Shown here piece by piece: positions 1 to 8,672 of a stretch of DNA of 64,000 nt. How positions within the stretch are numbered: the first letter of the stretch is position 1; every line of letters starts with the position of its first letter. Under the pieces are notes generated by a model, which had not been told where the DNA came from, did not search any database, and saw nothing but the letters and a program-made list of their open reading frames with translations. The translations under genes and the position numbers were made by a program. The stretch is taken from contig JAKKUO010000008.1 of the NCBI GenBank assembly GCA_021890795.1, forward strand, positions 1 to 64,000, in the 5' to 3' direction. Source of the stretch: Bacillota bacterium (GTDB lineage: Bacteria; Bacillota; Sulfobacillia; Symbiobacteriales; ZC4RG38).

Positions 1-58
1 TCCCGCCTGAGATGACGGAAGAATACGCCCCTTGCGAAGGTGAGGAGGAGTGGAAACG
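1..58. other. Window edge upstream of thrC
   Basis: This short stretch holds the ribosome binding site of thrC (AGGAGG at 43-48). A stop in frame with base 1 occurs at 13-15, so the end of an upstream gene could lie here, but too little is visible to name it. In related genomes homoserine dehydrogenase often precedes thrC; that is inference only. Confidence 0.3.
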
Positions 59-1099
59 ATGCCCTGGCCCGGCGTCATCGCCGCGTACCGGCGGTACCTG
101 CCGGTCTCCGATGCCACCCCGGTGGTCACCCTGCTGGAGGGGGGGACGCCCCTGGTGCCGGCGCCCCGGCTGGGCCGGGAACTGGGGGTAGAGCTCTACC
201 TGAAGTTCGAGGGGCTGAACCCCACGGGCTCCTTCAAGGACCGGGGCATGACCGTGGCGGTCTCCAAGGCCCTGGAGACCGGCGCCCGGGCGGTGATCTG
301 CGCCAGCACCGGCAACACCTCCGCCAGCGCCGCGGCCTACGCCGCCCGGGCCGGGATCCGGTGCTATGTGGTCATCCCCGACGGGGCGGTCGCCCTGGGA
401 AAGCTCGCCCAGGCCATCGCCTACGGCGCCCGGGTGCTGCAGATTGCGGGCAACTTCGACGACGGCCTGCGGCTGGTCCGGCAGATCGCCGCCGCCCGGC
501 CGGAGATCGCCCTGGTCAATTCCGTGAACCCGTACCGGCTCCAGGGGCAGAAGACCGCCGCCTTCGAGGTGGTGGACGCCCTGGGCGGCGCCCCCGCGGC
601 CCTGGCGATTCCGGTGGGGAACGCGGGGAACATCAGCGCCTACTGGATGGGCTTCAAGGAGTACGGCCGGGGCCGGCCGGTGCTCCTCGGCTTTCAGGCC
701 GCCGGCGCCGCCCCTCTGGTCCGGGGGGAGCCGGTGCCCAACCCCGAGACGGTGGCCACCGCCATCCGCATCGGCAACCCGGCCTCCTGGCACCTGGCGG
801 TGGCCGCAGTGCAGGAGTCCGGCGGGGGCTTTTACGCCGTAACCGACGAGGAGATCCTGGCGGCCTACGAGGCCCTGGCCCAGATGGAAGGAATCTTTGC
901 CGAGCCCGCCTCCTGCGCGGCCATCGCCGGCCTCTTGAAGCTGGCCCGGGAGGGGCGGCTCGGCCCCTGGCGGGGGCAGCGGGTGGTGGCGGTGCTGACC
1001 GGTCACGGCCTGAAGGATCCGGGCACCGCCCTGCGGATCGACCGGCCGCCCCTTCAAGTCCCCGCGGAGTACGAGGCCCTGCTGGCGGCCCTGTCCTGA
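59..1099 (+). CDS. thrC: Threonine synthase
   Basis: PLP enzyme converting O-phosphohomoserine to threonine, the last step of threonine synthesis in the cytoplasm. The fold-type II signature with the PLP-binding lysine is seen as GSFKDRG, with Lys at about residue 60, followed by a [19 protein letters not shown] segment that binds the cofactor phosphate. Length (346 aa) fits the short bacterial class. I chose ATG at 59, ten bases after AGGAGG (43-48). An in-frame GTG at 50 sits one base from that site and is unlikely. The next gene, homoserine kinase, makes its substrate, so the two form a pathway pair. Confidence 0.94.
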   Translation: MPWPGVIAAYRRYLPVSDATPVVTLLEGGTPLVPAPRLGRELGVELYLKFEGLNPTGSFKDRGMTVAVSKALETGARAVICASTGNTSASAAAYAARAGIRCYVVIPDGAVALGKLAQAIAYGARVLQIAGNFDDGLRLVRQIAAARPEIALVNSVNPYRLQGQKTAAFEVVDALGGAPAALAIPVGNAGNISAYWMGFKEYGRGRPVLLGFQAAGAAPLVRGEPVPNPETVATAIRIGNPASWHLAVAAVQESGGGFYAVTDEEILAAYEALAQMEGIFAEPASCAAIAGLLKLAREGRLGPWRGQRVVAVLTGHGLKDPGTALRIDRPPLQVPAEYEALLAALS

Positions 1100-1178
1100 G
1101 CCGCGGCCGTGCCGCCGCGTTTCCCGCCGTGGCTGCGGTCTCAAGCGTCCCTGTCCGAGATCCGGGAGGTTCCCCGTT

Positions 1179-2090
1179 ATGGTGAGGGTGATGGTGCCGG
1201 CCACCTCGGCCAACCTGGGGCCCGGCTTTGACACCCTGGGGGTGGCTCTGGAGCTGTACAACGTGGTGGAGATGGAAGAGACCGGGGTGGGGGAGGACGT
1301 CATCGAGGTGGAGGGGCACGGTGAGGCCCTGACCCGGCCGGAGAACAACCTGGTCTGGCAGGCGGCCCAGCAGGTCTTCCGGCGGGTGGGCTGGCGGCCT
1401 CACGGGCTTCTGATCCGGGAGGCCATCGGCATTCCTGTGGCCCGGGGGCTGGGCTCCTCGTCCGCCGCGATCGTCGCCGGGCTGGTGGGGGCCAACGCCC
1501 TGGCGGAGCGGGCCCTGGGCCGGCGGCTCCTGGGCCGGGAGGAGATCCTGGCCATGGCCGTGGCCCTGGAGGGCCACCCGGACAACGTCACCCCGGCCCT
1601 GGTGGGCGGGTTCACCGTCGCCTGCCTCGACGGGGGTCGGCCCCTCTACCTCCGGCTCGATCCGCCTCCTGGCCTGGAGGCGGTGGTGGCCATTCCGGAA
1701 CGGCCCCTGGAGACCCGCCGGGCCCGGGGGGTGCTGCCGGAGACCGTCGCCCTGGCCGATGCGGTCTACAACCTCAGCCGGGCGACTCTCCTGGTCGCGG
1801 CCCTGGCCACGGGCCGGCTGGACCTCCTCCCCGCGGCCACCCGGGACCGGCTTCACCAGCCCTACCGGGAGCGGCTGGTCCCAGGGCTGGGGGCCGTGAT
1901 CGAGGCCGCCCTGGCCGCGGGGGCCCGGGCCGCGGCCCTCTCCGGCGCCGGCCCCTCGGTCATCGCCCTGGTGGCCGCGGGGGGCGCCGAGCCGGTGGCC
2001 CAGGCGATGGAAGCCGCCTTCCAGTGGCACGGCAGCCACTGCCGGGTCCTGCCGGTGCGGCTGGCGGCCGCAGGGGCCCGGGTGCTGTAG
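1179..2090 (+). CDS. thrB: Homoserine kinase
   Basis: GHMP-family kinase that phosphorylates homoserine with ATP, feeding ThrC. The N-terminus has the typical PATSANLGPGFD segment at about residues 5-16, and the ATP-binding GHMP loop GLGSSSAA is near residue 90. A C-terminal SGAGPS glycine-rich motif completes the family pattern. Length (303 aa) is normal. A GGGAGG ribosome site lies eleven bases before the ATG at 1179. It is 79 bases downstream of thrC on the same strand, so co-transcription is likely. Confidence 0.95.
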   Translation: MVRVMVPATSANLGPGFDTLGVALELYNVVEMEETGVGEDVIEVEGHGEALTRPENNLVWQAAQQVFRRVGWRPHGLLIREAIGIPVARGLGSSSAAIVAGLVGANALAERALGRRLLGREEILAMAVALEGHPDNVTPALVGGFTVACLDGGRPLYLRLDPPPGLEAVVAIPERPLETRRARGVLPETVALADAVYNLSRATLLVAALATGRLDLLPAATRDRLHQPYRERLVPGLGAVIEAALAAGARAAALSGAGPSVIALVAAGGAEPVAQAMEAAFQWHGSHCRVLPVRLAAAGARVL

Positions 2091-2308
2091 GCCGCGGTTG
2101 GGGCTCAGGGCTCCGGCCCCCGGGGCGGTGGGTCGCCGCGGGCGCCATGGCTTTTCCGTTCCCGGTACTGGGAGCCCCCCGGTCCTGAATACTCCTCCTA
2201 GAGGGCTGGTTCCGGACCCTCCTCCGTCCGGGGGCGATGCCGGCCGGCGGGGCCGGCGGCAGCCCGGCAGGGAGGGGACCGCCCCGGGGCAGTCGGGAGG
2301 GGTGGGCG

Positions 2309-3670
2309 GTGGCGGACTGGGAGCAGAAGAGCTTCTGGCTGGAGACCGCGGGCCCGTATGAGCCGCAGCCGGCCCTGCAGGGGGACCGGGTGGTGGAGGT
2401 GGCGGTGGTCGGGGGCGGCTTTACCGGCCTCTCCACCGCCCTGCACCTCAAGGAGCGGCAGCCTGGCCTCCGGGTGGCGGTGCTGGAGGCCGGGGTGACG
2501 GGGTGCGGGGCGAGCGGCCGGAACGCGGGCTTTGCCATGACCCTTTTCGGCGTCTCCCTCACCATCACCGTCCTCCGCTGGGGCCGGGAGCGGGCCCGGG
2601 AGGCGGACCAGTACATGGTCCGGGCGGTGGAGTACACCGAGGCCCAGATCCGCCGGCTGGGGATCGACTGCGACTACGAGCGGCACGGGCTGCTGGCGGT
2701 CGCTGCGACCCCCGGCCAGCTCCGGCGGCAGCGGGAGGAGCAGGAGCTGGCCGAGGCGGCGGGGCTCCACCCGACCCGGTGGCTCGACCGGGAGGCGGTC
2801 CGGAACCTGGTGGACTCCCCTACGTACCTGGGGGGCCGGTACGACCCCCTCTGCGGCCTGCTGCACCCGGCCAAGCTGGTCCGGGGCCTGGCCCGGGCCG
2901 CTCTGGCCGCGGGGGTGGAGGTTTACGAGGGCACTCCCGTCACGGCCATCCACCCGGGGCGGCGGGTGCGCCTGGACACCCCCGGGGGCCGGGTGACTGC
3001 CGAGAAGGTGGTCCTGGCCACCAACGCATACACCTGCGCCTTCCCGGCGCTCCGCCACCTCCAGGTGCCGATGCACACTTACGTAGTCCTCACCGAGCCC
3101 CTCAGCCCCGCACAGCTCGCCGCCATCGGCTGGCGGCGCCGGGTGGGGGTGGAGGACGGCCGGAACTTCCTGCACTACTACCGGCTCACCCCGGACAACC
3201 GGATCCTGTTGGGGGGCCGGGATGCGCCCTACTACTACGGCAACCGGACCGGGGTAGACCGGCACCCGGGGCTCCGGGCCGCGCTGGCCGAGGAGCTCGT
3301 CCGGACCTTCCCGGCCCTCCAGGGGGTGCGGCTCACCCACCACTGGGGTGGGCCCATCTCCGCCACCCTGGACATGGTGCCGGCCATCGGCCGGATCGGG
3401 CCCAACCTCTTCTACAGCCTGGGCTGCATGGGCCACGGGGTGGCCCTCACCCAGCTCAACGGCCGCACCCTGAGCGACCTGGTGCTGGAGACCCCGAGCG
3501 AGCTGACGGCCGCCTGGTTTGTCGGCCGCCGGGCGCTCCCCCTGCCCCCGGAGCCCATCCGGTATCCCCTGGTCCAGGGGATCCGGGGGGCCCTCCGGCT
3601 CCTGGACGCCTGGGACGACTGGCGCAGCCGGCGCCGCCCGGTGCCCGCCGGGACGCCGGGGACCCCCTGA
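2309..3670 (+). CDS. FAD-dependent amine/amino-acid oxidoreductase (DAO family)
   Basis: Flavoprotein of the D-amino-acid-oxidase superfamily, most like glycine oxidase and gamma-glutamylputrescine oxidase groups. A dinucleotide-binding VAVVGGGFTGLS lies near residues 32-43, followed by the CGASGRNAGF segment common in PuuB-like oxidases. A late GCMGHGVALTQLNG motif is typical of the FAD-binding C-terminal part. I chose GTG at 2309, with GGGAGGGG just upstream; an upstream in-frame ATG at 2237 would add a low-complexity stretch. The true substrate cannot be told. It follows thrB after about 220 bases that show no recognisable feature. Confidence 0.8.
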   Translation: MADWEQKSFWLETAGPYEPQPALQGDRVVEVAVVGGGFTGLSTALHLKERQPGLRVAVLEAGVTGCGASGRNAGFAMTLFGVSLTITVLRWGRERAREADQYMVRAVEYTEAQIRRLGIDCDYERHGLLAVAATPGQLRRQREEQELAEAAGLHPTRWLDREAVRNLVDSPTYLGGRYDPLCGLLHPAKLVRGLARAALAAGVEVYEGTPVTAIHPGRRVRLDTPGGRVTAEKVVLATNAYTCAFPALRHLQVPMHTYVVLTEPLSPAQLAAIGWRRRVGVEDGRNFLHYYRLTPDNRILLGGRDAPYYYGNRTGVDRHPGLRAALAEELVRTFPALQGVRLTHHWGGPISATLDMVPAIGRIGPNLFYSLGCMGHGVALTQLNGRTLSDLVLETPSELTAAWFVGRRALPLPPEPIRYPLVQGIRGALRLLDAWDDWRSRRRPVPAGTPGTP

Positions 3671-3730
3671 GACCCGTGCCGGGGAGACCGCACCCCGGGA
3701 GACCGGGCGCTCCGGCAGGCTGGGCACCCC

Positions 3731-3759
3731 TTGACGCCCGGGGGGCGGATTGCTAAGAT
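3731..3759 (+). promoter_or_regulatory. Sigma-A-type promoter of the proC leader
   Basis: TTGACG (3731-3736) and an extended -10 TGCTAAGAT with hexamer TAAGAT (3754-3759) are separated by 17 bases, immediately before the T-box leader of proC. Confidence 0.75.
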
Positions 3760-3764
3760 AAGTG

Positions 3765-4090
3765 AAAACACCGGCACCAATGCCAATACGGCAACGCGAG
3801 GAAGGGGCCAGTAGGAAGCGGCCGGCCGCCCAGAGAGCCGGGGGACGGTGCGACCCGGTCGGACGGCGCTTCCGAACCCACCCCGGAGCAGCCGGCGACG
3901 AGCCGGCCGGCCACCCCGCCGATACCGGGGAGCCGGGACTCCCCGGGGTCCCCGCTGTGGGGGCTCTGGGGCCAGGGCGGGATGCCGGTCCTGCCCGGGA
4001 CCCGGGCTGAGGTGGGCGCCAACGGGCGCCAACGAAGGTGGTACCGCGGAAGCAACCCTTCCGTCCTTCGCCGGACGGAAGGGTCTTCGT
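3765..4090 (+). promoter_or_regulatory. T-box riboswitch, proline-specific (proC leader)
   Basis: A tRNA-sensing leader that should let transcription continue when uncharged tRNA-Pro accumulates. The conserved T-box GGTGGTACCGCGG lies around 4037-4049. The apical stem I motif CAGAGAGCCGGG is at about 3829-3840. The specifier loop reads GAA-CCC-A, with CCC at 3877-3879, a proline codon. The terminator stem (about 4055-4066 with 4073-4084) is followed by a U-rich tail. The specifier call comes from pairing the two flanking stem arms by eye and agrees with the downstream gene. Confidence 0.9.
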
Positions 4091-4130
4091 TTTTCCAGGA
4101 CCGACCGCCGCGAGAGGAGGGAGCGTCAGG

Positions 4131-4976
4131 ATGCTGGCACGTACGACCCTGGGGTTTCTGGGCGCCGGGGCCATGGCCGAGGCCCTCATCCGGGGGGTGC
4201 TGGCCGCAGGCCTGGTGGCGCCGGACCGGATCTGGGTCACCAACCGGAGCCACCGGGAGCGGCTGGAGAGCCTGGCCCGGCGGTTTGGGGTGCGGACCAC
4301 TCCCCGCAAGGCTGAGGTCGTGGCGGCCGCGGACCTGCTGGTGGTGGCCTGCAAGCCCAAGGATGTGCCGGAGCTCCTGGCGGAGGTGGGAGGGTGCACC
4401 CGGCCGGGCCAGGTCCTCCTCTCCGTGGCCGCCGGGGTCCCCACCCGCCGCTTCCTGGACGGGGTGACTCCGGGGGTGCAGGTGGTCCGGGCGATGCCCA
4501 ACACTTCCTGCCTCGTCCGGGAGTCCGCGACGGCTATCTGCGGAGCCCCGGGCACCGGGCCGGAGGCCCTGGCCCTCGCCCGGGAGCTCCTCGGGGCCGT
4601 GGGCCGGGTGGTGGAGGTGCCCGAGGACCTGATGGATGCGGTCACCGGCCTCTCCGGCAGCGGCCCGGCCTACGTCTACCTGATGGTGGAGGCGATGGAG
4701 CAGGCCGGGGTCCAGGTGGGCCTCGATTCCCGGGTGGCCCGGGAGCTGGCGGTCCAGACCGTCCTCGGGGCGGCCCGGATGCTGGTGGAGACCGGGGCGG
4801 ATCCGGCCCTCCTCCGGCAGCAGGTGACCAGCCCCGGCGGGACCACCATGGCCGGGCTGCAGGTGCTGCGGGAGATGGGGTTCGCCGAGGCCCTGGTGCG
4901 GGCGGTGGCCCGGGCGGCGGAGCGCTCCCGGGAGCTGGGGGCCCTGGTGGCGGCGCCGCAGGCGATGGGCGGCTGA
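4131..4976 (+). CDS. proC: Pyrroline-5-carboxylate reductase
   Basis: NAD(P)H-dependent enzyme making proline from pyrroline-5-carboxylate. The N-terminal Rossmann motif GFLGAGAMAEAL is at about residues 8-19. The family signature appears as LSGSGPAYVYLMVEAM and later SPGGTTMAGL. Start ATG at 4131 is ten bases after AGGAGG (4115-4120) and directly follows the T-box terminator; a longer in-frame reading from 4038 would overlap the terminator hairpin and is rejected. Length (281 aa) is normal. It seems to be a single-gene unit controlled by tRNA-Pro charging. Confidence 0.95.
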   Translation: MLARTTLGFLGAGAMAEALIRGVLAAGLVAPDRIWVTNRSHRERLESLARRFGVRTTPRKAEVVAAADLLVVACKPKDVPELLAEVGGCTRPGQVLLSVAAGVPTRRFLDGVTPGVQVVRAMPNTSCLVRESATAICGAPGTGPEALALARELLGAVGRVVEVPEDLMDAVTGLSGSGPAYVYLMVEAMEQAGVQVGLDSRVARELAVQTVLGAARMLVETGADPALLRQQVTSPGGTTMAGLQVLREMGFAEALVRAVARAAERSRELGALVAAPQAMGG

Positions 4977-4985
4977 CCGCCCACC

Positions 4986-5021
4986 GGTCCCGGGGCGCTG
5001 GCCCGGCCCCGGGACCCTCTT
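4986..5021 (+). terminator. Terminator after proC
   Basis: An 11-bp perfect stem (4986-4996 with 5006-5016), a nine-base loop and a short CTCTT tail sit between proC and the infC promoter. Confidence 0.65.
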
Positions 5022-5049
5022 GACGGCGCTGGGAAGGCCGTGCTATGCT
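5020..5049 (+). promoter_or_regulatory. Promoter of the infC-rpmI-rplT operon
   Basis: TTGACG (5020-5025), an 18-base spacer and an extended -10 TGCTATGCT (hexamer 5044-5049) precede the long infC leader. Confidence 0.75.
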
Positions 5050-5054
5050 GAATC

Positions 5055-5250
5055 AGTCAACTGGATAATCGGCCTCCAAGTGCCAAGCAGAAGCCACCGC
5101 GCTTCTCACCATACGGCACAGCCAGTATGGTCCGTAACGAGGCAGCAGAGGCGGGGCCCGGCCGGGTCACCCCCCGCGGTGGGGCAGGTCAGGCCGGTGC
5201 CGCCGTACCGGCTGGGGTAGCGCGCGGGTGGCACTGCCACCCGCTTTCAT
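5055..5250 (+). promoter_or_regulatory. Ribosomal-protein leader with attenuator (L20-leader type)
   Basis: About 270 untranslated bases separate the promoter from infC. They contain several hairpins and end in a GC stem (5224-5231 with 5237-5244) followed by a T-rich run, as in an intrinsic attenuator. In Bacillus the same operon is controlled by L20 binding its leader and favouring such a terminator. Assignment to that class is by position and layout; I did not match the consensus base by base. Confidence 0.6.
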
Positions 5251-5326
5251 CATGTTGTTGGACCTGCCTGGCGGGCCGGGCGCCCTGCCCGGTGCCCGAG
5301 GCACACTACCTGGGAGGTGTAAGGTT

Positions 5327-5896
5327 ATCAGCAGGGATCAGCAGCTCCGGGTCAACGAGCAGATCCGGGCCCGGGAGGTCCGTGTGATCTCGGAGACCGG
5401 CGAGCAGATCGGCATCCTCCCCTTGCGGGAGGCTTTGCGCATCGCTGCCGATCGTGGCCTCGACCTGGTGGAGGTGGCGCCCCAGGCCAGGCCCCCCGTT
5501 TGCCGCCTGATGGACTACGGCAAGTACAAGTACGAGCAGTCCAAGCGGGAACGGGAAGCCCGGAAGAAGCAGAAGGTCATCGATATCAAGGAGATCAAGA
5601 TGCGCCCGAACATCGAGGATCACGACTTCGAGGTGCGGGTGCGCAACGCCGAGCGCTTCCTCCGGGACGGGGACAAGGTGAAGGCCACCATCATGTTCCG
5701 TGGCCGGGAGATTGTCCACGCCGATCTGGGGAAGGCTGTGCTCGACCGGTTGTACGAGCGAGTCAAGGACCTCTGCGTTGTTGAACGGCCCGCCAAGGTT
5801 GAAGGCCGCAACATGATCATGATCCTCGCCCCCAAGCCTGGTCTGGCGGAGCGGGAGAAGCAGGAGCCTGCCCAGTCCGAGGCGCAGGCGGAGTAG
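5327..5896 (+). CDS. infC: Translation initiation factor IF-3
   Basis: IF-3 binds the 30S subunit and checks the start codon. The family opening [18 protein letters not shown], the [15 protein letters not shown] segment and the C-domain [14 protein letters not shown] are all clear. There is no ATG, GTG or TTG near the expected start. The family N-terminus begins at ATC (5327-5329), seven bases after GGGAGGTG, so I call ATC as the start. Rare AUU-type starts are known for infC and underlie its self-regulation. An in-frame ATG at 5252 has no ribosome site. The protein ends in a short acidic and Gln-rich tail. Confidence 0.93.
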   Translation: MSRDQQLRVNEQIRAREVRVISETGEQIGILPLREALRIAADRGLDLVEVAPQARPPVCRLMDYGKYKYEQSKREREARKKQKVIDIKEIKMRPNIEDHDFEVRVRNAERFLRDGDKVKATIMFRGREIVHADLGKAVLDRLYERVKDLCVVERPAKVEGRNMIMILAPKPGLAEREKQEPAQSEAQAE

Positions 5897-5915
5897 ACAA
5901 AGGAGGAAGCGACTT

Positions 5916-6113
5916 ATGCCCAAGATGAAGACCCATCGGGGCGCCGCCAAGCGGTTCAAGGTCACTGCGACCGGCCGTCTGAAGCGGCAGAAGGGCTACC
6001 ATAGCCATCTGGCCACCCACAAGACCCGGAAGCGGAAGCGGCAGTTGCGGCGGCCGACCCTGGTCAGCGAGACCATGGAGAAGAACATGAAGCGGCTCCT
6101 GCCCTACCTGTAA
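5916..6113 (+). CDS. rpmI: 50S ribosomal protein L35 (bL35)
   Basis: Small basic ribosomal protein of 65 residues. The start [17 protein letters not shown] and the repeated KTRKRKRQL-type basic stretch are diagnostic of bL35. AAAGGAGG precedes the ATG at 5916 by a normal distance. It lies 19 bases after infC in the conserved infC-rpmI-rplT operon. Confidence 0.97.
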   Translation: MPKMKTHRGAAKRFKVTATGRLKRQKGYHSHLATHKTRKRKRQLRRPTLVSETMEKNMKRLLPYL

Positions 6114-6147
6114 TTGAGCGGATGGTCCTATCGGAGGAGGAATTCCC

Positions 6148-6501
6148 ATGGCTCGTGTGAAGACCGGCAAGATCACCCGGCGCCGGCACAAGAAGATCCT
6201 GAAGCTGGCGAAGGGATACTACTCGGGTCGGCGCAAGCTGTTCCGCATCGCCAACGAAGCGGTTCTGCATTCCCTGGATTACGCCCGGCGGGACCGCCGG
6301 CAGAACAAGCGGAACTTCCGGCGGCTGTGGATCGCCCGGATCAACGCGGCGGCCCGGCTCCACGGCATCTCCTACAGCCGGCTGATGAACGGCCTGAAGA
6401 AGGCGGGGATCGCCATCAACCGGAAGATGCTGGCGGATCTGGCCGTGCGGGATGCGGAAGGCTTCCAGCAGTTGGTGGAAAAGGCGAAGGCAGCGCTGTA
6501 A
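6148..6501 (+). CDS. rplT: 50S ribosomal protein L20 (bL20)
   Basis: Assembly protein of the large ribosomal subunit and, in Bacillus, the repressor of its own operon through the leader RNA. The 117-residue sequence shows the family pattern: MARVKTG start, [15 protein letters not shown], and [25 protein letters not shown] lies just before the ATG. A U-tailed terminator follows, marking the operon end. Confidence 0.97.
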   Translation: MARVKTGKITRRRHKKILKLAKGYYSGRRKLFRIANEAVLHSLDYARRDRRQNKRNFRRLWIARINAAARLHGISYSRLMNGLKKAGIAINRKMLADLAVRDAEGFQQLVEKAKAAL

Positions 6502-6514
6502 GGTTCCCGACGGT

Positions 6515-6544
6515 ACCCGGCCGGGAGACTGGCCGGGTCTTTTC
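6515..6544 (+). terminator. Terminator after rplT
   Basis: An 8-bp perfect stem (6515-6522 with 6531-6538), an eight-base loop and a CTTTTC tail follow rplT by about a dozen bases. Confidence 0.8.
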
Positions 6545-6625
6545 ACTCTCGGCGGTCGCCGTGAGGCTGGGGTGGGGGAGGTAAGCCCCCCGCCAGCGGC
6601 GGGCTGTCGCCTTGGAGGGATGGGG

Positions 6626-7282
6626 GTGGCCCCCCGGTTCTTCGTCGTCATCGGCCTGGGCCGGTTCGGCACCGCGGTGGCCCGGACCCTGGTCGCCGAA
6701 GGGCAGACGGTCCTGGCTCTGGATCAGGACATGGCCCGGGTCCAGGAGCTCTCCCACGTGCTGCCCCGGGTGGCCCGGTGCGATGCTACGGATATCGAGG
6801 CCCTCCGGGTGCTGGGTGTCCCCGGGGCCGACACCGCGGTCGTAGCGGTCGGGGACAGCGTGGAAGCCAGCGTTCTTGCGACGGTCAACCTCAAGGAGCT
6901 CGGGGTGCGCCGGGTGGTGGCCAAGGCGACCTCGAAGGCCCACGGGAAGGCCCTGGCACGCTGCGGGGCGGACCGGGTGGTCTACCCCCAGCGGGACATG
7001 GGGATCCGGGTCGCCCACAACCTGGTTTCCGCCAACGTGCAGGACTACGTGCGGCTCTCCGACTCCCACTCCATGGTGGAGATGGTCGCCACGCCGGGCA
7101 TGGTGGGCAGGTCCCTGGTGGAACTCGCCCTGGGCCGGCGGTACGGCGTCAACGTCGTGGCGATCCGCCGGGGTCAGCGGGTCATTGTCAGCCCCCGGGC
7201 CGAGGAGGTTGTCCAAGAGGGGGACGTGCTGGTGCTCATCGGCTCTGACGAGGGGATCCGGGAGATGGAGGAGGCGTCCTAG
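6626..7282 (+). CDS. TrkA-type potassium channel regulatory subunit (RCK), copy 1
   Basis: Cytoplasmic gating subunit that binds nucleotide and controls the adjacent TrkH-type channel. The Rossmann motif VIGLGRFGTAVART opens the protein. A C-terminal RCK_C domain follows, ending in the GDVLVLIGSDEGIREME type of sequence. The length of about 218 aa matches KtrA-like, single-RCK proteins. GTG at 6626 is chosen because GGAGG (6614-6618) is well spaced for it; ATG at 6620 would be only one base away. It is two bases upstream of the channel gene and is probably translationally coupled to it. Confidence 0.88.
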   Translation: MAPRFFVVIGLGRFGTAVARTLVAEGQTVLALDQDMARVQELSHVLPRVARCDATDIEALRVLGVPGADTAVVAVGDSVEASVLATVNLKELGVRRVVAKATSKAHGKALARCGADRVVYPQRDMGIRVAHNLVSANVQDYVRLSDSHSMVEMVATPGMVGRSLVELALGRRYGVNVVAIRRGQRVIVSPRAEEVVQEGDVLVLIGSDEGIREMEEAS

Positions 7283-7283
7283 T

Positions 7284-8672
7284 ATGGCGACCACCTCTGG
7301 GGGCCGGGGTCGGCACGGCCTCTTCCGGGCTCTTGGCGGGCGGGCCCGGGGCGGCTTCAGCCCCGCCCAGACCATGGTGCTGGGCTTTGCCGGCCTGATC
7401 CTGGTGGGCACCTGCCTCCTGGCCCTGCCCGCGGCCTCCGCCACCGGCGAGAGCATCGGCCTCGTCGACGCCTTCTTCACCGCGACCTCCGCGGCCTGCG
7501 TCACGGGCCTGCAGGTCCGGGATACCGCCACCACCTTTTCACCCTTCGGCCAGGCGGTGATCCTCCTCCTGGTCCAGGCCGGCGGCCTGGGCACCACCAT
7601 CCTCGCCACCCTGGTGGCCCTGATCCTCGGAAAGCGCATCTCCCTCCGGGAGCGGCTGGCCCTGAGCGAGACCTTGGGCACCCACGGGCCGTCCGGCGTC
7701 GTCCGGCTGGTCCGGGAGATCCTGGTCCTCACCGTGCTGGCCGAGGCGGCAGGGGCGCTCCTCCTCTTTGCCCGGTTCGCCCTGGAGCATCCCCCCGGCC
7801 GGGCGGTGTGGCTTGCGGTCTTCCACGCGGTCAGCGCCTACAACAACGCCGGCTTCGACCTCTTCTCCAGGAGCCTCCGGGGCCATGCGACCGACGGGTT
7901 TGTCCTCCTGGTGGTGGCCGGTCTCATCATCCTGGGCGGGATCGGCTACATCGTGGTCCTGGACGTCCGCCGGGCGGGACTCAGGTGGCAGGCGTACAGC
8001 CTGCACAGCCGTATCGCCCTGGCCACCACCCTGGGGCTGCTGGCCCTGGGGACGGCGCTCTTCGCGCTCCTGGAGTGGCACAACCCCCGGACCCTGGGGG
8101 CGCTGCCGCCGGCCTACCGGCTGCTGGCGGCCTTCTTCACCGCGGTCACCCCCCGGACCGCCGGCTTTGAGGTGGTGCCTACCGGCGGTCTCGCGGAGCC
8201 GAGCCTGCTCCTCACCATCGCCCTGATGTTCATCGGCGCTTCCCCCGGGGGTACCGGCGGCGGTATCAAGACCACCACCTTCGCCACCCTGCTCCTTGCC
8301 CTCCGGGCCGCGATCCGGGGCGAGGAGGCGGTGGTGGTGGCCGGCCGACACCTGCCCGATGACCAGGTGCGCAAGGCGTGGGTCATCGCCACCGCTGCTG
8401 CCGGGTGGGTCCTGGGGCTGACCGGGGTGCTGCTGGTGACCGAGGCCGGCCACCGGCTGACGGAGGTGCTCTTCGAGGTGGTCTCCGCCTTCGGCACCGT
8501 GGGGCTGACTACCGGCCTCACCCCGCAGCTCAGCCCGGTGGGGCGGGTGCTCATCGCCCTGATGATGTACTCGGGCCGGGTGGGCCCCCTCACCCTGGCG
8601 GTGGCCCTGGCGGAGCGGCGGCGCCCCCGGCCGTCCATCCAGTTCCCCGAGGAACGGGTGATGATCGGGTGA
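7284..8672 (+). CDS. TrkH/KtrB-type potassium uptake channel subunit
   Basis: Multi-pass membrane protein (462 aa) carrying K+ through four pore loops. The filter-like motifs can be read in order: AACVTGLQV, SAYNNAGFD, TPRTAGFEV and AFGTVGLTT. The size and the RCK partners on both sides fit the KtrB branch rather than the longer proteobacterial TrkH. The ATG at 7284 begins directly after the stop of the upstream trkA gene, with a GGAGGAGG ribosome site inside that gene. Confidence 0.92.
   Translation: MATTSGGRGRHGLFRALGGRARGGFSPAQTMVLGFAGLILVGTCLLALPAASATGESIGLVDAFFTATSAACVTGLQVRDTATTFSPFGQAVILLLVQAGGLGTTILATLVALILGKRISLRERLALSETLGTHGPSGVVRLVREILVLTVLAEAAGALLLFARFALEHPPGRAVWLAVFHAVSAYNNAGFDLFSRSLRGHATDGFVLLVVAGLIILGGIGYIVVLDVRRAGLRWQAYSLHSRIALATTLGLLALGTALFALLEWHNPRTLGALPPAYRLLAAFFTAVTPRTAGFEVVPTGGLAEPSLLLTIALMFIGASPGGTGGGIKTTTFATLLLALRAAIRGEEAVVVAGRHLPDDQVRKAWVIATAAAGWVLGLTGVLLVTEAGHRLTEVLFEVVSAFGTVGLTTGLTPQLSPVGRVLIALMMYSGRVGPLTLAVALAERRRPRPSIQFPEERVMIG

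Noticed and set aside
4038-4130. A longer proC reading starting inside the T-box
   Set aside because: It overlaps the T-box and its terminator; the ATG at 4131 has a good ribosome site.
5228-5326. A longer infC reading starting at an ATG near 5228 or 5252
   Set aside because: It would translate the attenuator hairpin and has no ribosome binding site; family proteins start later.
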